Shown here piece after piece: positions 6,224-8,166 of a stretch of 8,166 nucleotides of DNA. The DNA lies in NCBI GenBank assembly GCA_031282925.1, contig JAITCT010000244.1, positions 1 through 8,166 on the forward strand, given 5' to 3'. The notes below the pieces were generated by a model. It was not told the origin of the DNA. It worked only from the letters and a program-made list of their open reading frames with translations, and did no database searches. A program made the position numbers and the translations under genes. This DNA comes from Dysgonamonadaceae bacterium (GTDB lineage Bacteria; Bacteroidota; Bacteroidia; Bacteroidales; Azobacteroidaceae). The first letter of the stretch is position 1. Each line of letters opens with the position of its first letter.

Positions 6224-6512
6224 TGGTGGGCGGTCGGTGCGGCGGTCGGAAGCATGGTTATTTACTTTGCTGCGCTGTGGGCATCGCACCTTGCGGCGTT
6301 CAGGGTGGAATCGAATATCCTGATTATCGATCGGCAGCCGCTCGGACTGAACGCCCGTATCGGCAGCGAAGAGACGTATCTTTCGGGAGGCGAACAGCAA
6401 CGTATCTTTCTTGCCCGCGCGATACTGAAAAACGCTCCGATTGTCATCCTCGACGAAGCGACCTGCCGACCCCGAAAGCGAACATCTGATTTGCAAGGAG
6501 AAACAGATATAA
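6224..6512 (+). pseudogene. ABC exporter relic with internal deletion and frameshift
   Basis: In the frame of 6224 the sequence reads [29 protein letters not shown], which looks like the middle of an ABC-exporter membrane domain. A few codons later it passes straight into the C-terminal part of an ATPase domain: '[16 protein letters not shown]' (signature motif LSGGEQQR), '[20 protein letters not shown]' (Walker B). Most of the membrane domain, the Walker A motif and the Q-loop are therefore missing, some 300 residues. After LDEAT the frame breaks: from 6468 another frame reads [14 protein letters not shown] and stops at 6512. The family normally has LDEATAFADPExE, so about 5 nt appear to be lost between 6463 and 6468. 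A TGA at 6221-6223 closes the frame upstream. Related full genes are MsbA- or YbtP/Q-like exporters of about 580 residues. The piece cannot be a working transporter. Confidence 0.8.
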
Positions 6513-6594
6513 AAACAGGCCAATTGAATGGTGAAACGGAAACAGAGGTGTCAGGCGAAGTTTGCCTTGCTATTTTCTTTTTTTACTTTCAAAT

Positions 6595-6611
6595 GACTTT
6601 GTTGCAACGTA
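6595..6611. repeat. Left terminal inverted repeat of the IS
   Basis: GACTTTGTTGCAACGTA is the exact reverse complement of 7676-7692. Similarity continues inward with one offset (CAAAGAATAAA here against AAAAGATTAAG at the other end, 8 of 11), suggesting that the functional ends are about 28 bp. Confidence 0.92.
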
Positions 6612-6650
6612 GCAAAGAATAAATTACCCCTGTCCCGATTTCTTATTATT

Positions 6651-7615
6651 TCATACTGTTTTATAAAAATCAGAACCAGTCTTAGAGAATCCGTTTAATA
6701 TCATACATTTGAATTTAACCTCGGTTATCTGATTTTTCATTTCCCGAGCTTTGAGTTCTCCTGAAAATATTGTTTTGTATTTGAACATTACCACTTCATT
6801 TAAGCTCCCTTGATGACAGTTCTCCCTGTTTTTCCATGCCTGTGATCCTTGTTTTCTTATGTATTCTGTGGCTTCGTTTCGCCGGATCAAATGATCCGGA
6901 ACCGGGTTTTTCTTCTTTGGCAGGCTAAGAACCCCGTTCCTGGGGAGGGATAACCTGCCGGACACTCTTGTCCAAATCCTCTCTGAAACCAAACGTGTCA
7001 CAGGCGCCGTCTCCTTTGAAGTTTTACAAATTCCCAGCTTTGCCTTGCAGCATACGACTTCCCGCCGAAGCGTCATTTGCATCATTGCCTGTGAGTTCCA
7101 CCGAAAGAATTTCCTGCGTAACCAAATCAATGCAAACATGGAGTTTACGCCAGGTACGATGATTATTCCATCCCTGTTTGCGAACTTTCCATTCATATTC
7201 GCCACAGACTTTCAACCCTGTAGAATCCATACCTGCAACCAAATTTTCCCCTCTATCCAACCGACTGTTTATTTCTGCGGGAAGGTTTCCCTGACAACGG
7301 CACACAGTCGTACAGTCGGGCACGGACAAGTCCCCCTGACCCATAAGTTCCAGTAAGCTATTCAGGAAGCCGAAGCTCTGACGGTATGCCAACCGAAAAT
7401 TAAGTTTTACCGGGAGGCTGCATTCAATGATACTATTCGGACAAGCCGGCTTTCCGACCTCTTTTTTCTTATTTGTCAGCGACTTCCATTCTTTAAGAAC
7501 GGACGCAGGGAGAAACAGCGTCGGATGACCTCGCTTACATAAATTTGAGTTATATTCTTTCCTGTTTCGAACTTTATACTTGCCTTTGGCCGGGTTTTAT
7601 TAGTCGGGTACTCAT
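6651..7615 (-). pseudogene. IS5-family transposase, broken
   Basis: A DDE transposase of about 320 codons in normal order but split over frames. An ATG at 7613-7615 gives MSTRLIK; a 1-nt shift in an A4/C3 run near 7594-7600 is needed to enter the main frame (PAKGKYKVRNRKEYN...). The main frame runs through 'LVAGMDSTGLKV', 'EYEWKVRKQGWNNHRTWRKL' and 'LTGNDANDAS', hits TAA at 7024-7026, then continues 'NFKGDGACDTFGFREDLD'. A second 1-nt shift near 6938-6948 leads to 'NGVLSLPKKKNPVPDHLIRR', 'SLNEVVMFKYKTIF' and the TGA at 6651-6653. The catalytic triad is retained: Asp codons at 7225-7227 and 7009-7011 and Glu at 6795-6797. The Y-(2)-R-(3)-E-(6)-K motif is damaged: Tyr is Cys (6816-6818) and Arg is Gly. 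With two shifts, a stop and these changes it is inactive unless some shifts are sequencing errors. Confidence 0.85.
6882..6899. repeat. 18-bp palindrome inside the transposase gene
   Basis: CCGGATCA-AA-TGATCCGG has perfect 8-bp arms around AA. It lies within the transposase reading frame where it encodes PDHLIR, so it may simply follow from those codons; a hairpin role in the IS is possible but unsupported. Confidence 0.6.
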
Positions 7616-7675
7616 GTATCGTTCTTTCAGTTCCAACTACAAAGACAGGTTAATAAACCTTTTTCTTAATCTTTT

Positions 7676-7692
7676 TACGTTGCAACAAAGTC
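7676..7692. repeat. Right terminal inverted repeat of the IS
   Basis: TACGTTGCAACAAAGTC, the exact reverse complement of 6595-6611. This is the transposase-proximal end: the transposase ATG at 7615 reads away from it. The outer end lies 18 bp before the ATG of the phage-like gene at 7711, so any native promoter of that gene has been displaced or lost. Confidence 0.92.
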
Positions 7693-7710
7693 GTTTATAA
7701 TTAACTTGAT

Positions 7711-8166
7711 ATGGCAATTACAATCACACCGGAAGAGCTGAAAAAATCAGCCGTCAAGTACCGGAAACAGCTGCTGTTGATGCTGACCACTGGTTTGGAG
7801 GCATCACTGAAGCACGGCCCCCCGCCCGGGCGTCCGGTACAGGGAAACCGTCGGGGAGTACGGCGGAAACGCCGAACCGGGGCTTACAGTCCCAGTCGTA
7901 AAAATACGTCCACCGGCATCAAAGGACGTACCCTGGAAGTTTTCCTCGGATCCGTCATTAAAGAATTCGACCCGAACGACGTGTGGCAATCCATCCATGG
8001 CGGCCTGCTGCTGCATGGCGAAGGACTGAAAAACGTGGAAATCACGAAAGCCATCCCTGCCGCCGAAGTAAAAAGCATTTCCCGGAAGCTGAACGCCGCC
8101 CTGTTCTCTGCCGTCCGCGACGGGTCCGGAACCACCGGCGCCGCGCTCTTTGACGGCTTCGACACG
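7711..8166 (+). CDS. Putative phage structural (capsid-like) protein, 5' part
   Basis: The plus strand is open from ATG 7711 to the window edge, 152 codons. The start reads MAITITPEELKKSAVKYRKQ. Codons for roughly 7816-7881 give an unlikely Pro/Arg-rich string (GPPPGRPVQGNRRGVRRKRR). The +1 frame over the same bases reads 'RPGVRYRETVGEYGGNAEPG', which looks like real protein. Frame 0 resumes with 'AYSPSRKNTSTGIKGRTLEV', 'FLGSVIKEFDPNDVWQSI', 'GEGLKNVEITKAI' and 'GTTGAALFDGFDT'. Removing one C from the six-C run (7818-7823) and adding one G to the four-G run (7879-7882) gives a smooth protein. From memory, this pattern (N-terminal helix, RPGxRYxETVGE, IKGRTLE, GFDT) recalls major-capsid-like proteins of Bacteroidales prophages; I could not check this and no other phage gene is in view. 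It may be a pseudogene or carry sequencing errors. Confidence 0.55.
   Translation, partial: MAITITPEELKKSAVKYRKQLLLMLTTGLEASLKHGPPPGRPVQGNRRGVRRKRRTGAYSPSRKNTSTGIKGRTLEVFLGSVIKEFDPNDVWQSIHGGLLLHGEGLKNVEITKAIPAAEVKSISRKLNAALFSAVRDGSGTTGAALFDGFDT

Larger units (their letters stand above)
6595..7692 (-). mobile_element. IS5-family (IS903-like) insertion sequence, decayed
   Basis: A 1098-bp element bounded by perfect 17-bp inverted repeats that begin GACTTTGTTGCAACGTA, close to the GGCTTTGTTG ends of the IS903 group. One transposase is encoded on the minus strand and fills most of it. The 9 bp outside the two ends (ctttcaaat on the left, gtttataat on the right) match at only six positions, and the adjacent 4 bp differ completely, so no clean target duplication remains. 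Left of it is the ABC relic; right of it, the phage-like gene begins 18 bp beyond the end. The broken transposase means the copy is unlikely to move by itself, though its intact ends could still be used by a related transposase. Confidence 0.88.

Noticed and set aside
6167..6523. Minus-strand and other plus-frame ORFs across the ABC relic
   Set aside because: The only frame with recognisable protein motifs ([13 protein letters not shown]) is the plus frame annotated as the relic; the others are shadows.
7884..8165. Minus-strand ORFs at 7804-8016 and 7884-8165
   Set aside because: They are antisense to the phage-like gene, whose plus-strand translation shows coherent protein segments; Ser/Pro-rich shadow translations are expected in GC-rich sequence.
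1..8166. CRISPR array, tRNA, rRNA, riboswitch, toxin-antitoxin or defence system
   Set aside because: No regularly spaced repeats, no RNA-gene signatures and no gene set of this type were seen in either strand.

Overview
The window looks like chromosomal DNA from a member of the Bacteroidota, most likely Bacteroidales. Three things point there. The first is an ExbB-ExbD-TonB operon of Bacteroidetes type, and the second is a PorT-family outer-membrane protein (a type IX secretion component known only from this phylum). The third is a set of promoter-like sites of the TTTG / TAnnTTTG type used by the Bacteroidota primary sigma factor. Clear Shine-Dalgarno sequences are not evident, which also fits. 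I cannot name the genus.

Layout. Positions 1-419 (minus) hold the first 139 codons of a DUF1703-type AAA-ATPase-like protein that runs off the left edge. Positions 504-2384 (minus) are a compact exbB-exbD-tonB operon, transcribed right to left, for proton-motive-force transduction to the outer membrane. A 79-bp divergent intergenic region carries a good Bacteroidota promoter facing exbB. Going right, 2464-4019 (plus) hold a CBS-domain protein and NAD kinase as a tight pair. Next come a porT-like gene (4152-4859), a cyclophilin-type prolyl isomerase lipoprotein (4965-5618) and the tRNA adenosine deaminase tadA (5641-6072). A strong intrinsic terminator at 6134-6168 closes this block. Everything from 504 to 6072 looks intact and conserved.

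Right of the terminator the character changes to an accessory region of broken genes. At 6224-6512 is a relic of an ABC exporter in which a membrane-domain fragment is joined directly to the end of the ATPase domain, followed by a frameshift inside the Walker B region. At 6595-7692 is a complete but decayed IS5-family (IS903-like) insertion sequence with perfect 17-bp terminal inverted repeats and no matching target duplication. Its transposase, on the minus strand, carries two frameshifts, one stop codon and loss of active-site-region residues. From 7711 to the right edge is the 5' part of a gene that I tentatively link to Bacteroidales prophage structural (capsid-like) proteins. Its frame appears to be displaced for about 20 codons by an extra C in a C-run and a missing G in a G-run.

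How the genes fit together: the left block serves envelope energetics (TonB system), outer-membrane secretion (PorT), protein folding in the envelope (cyclophilin), NADP supply (NadK) and translation (TadA). I found no CRISPR array, rRNA, tRNA or riboswitch, and no convincing new multi-gene system. The points most worth a second look are the double homopolymer frameshift in the phage-like gene, the palindrome in front of tadA, the promoter overlapping the CBS-gene start, and the CBS-NAD kinase pairing.
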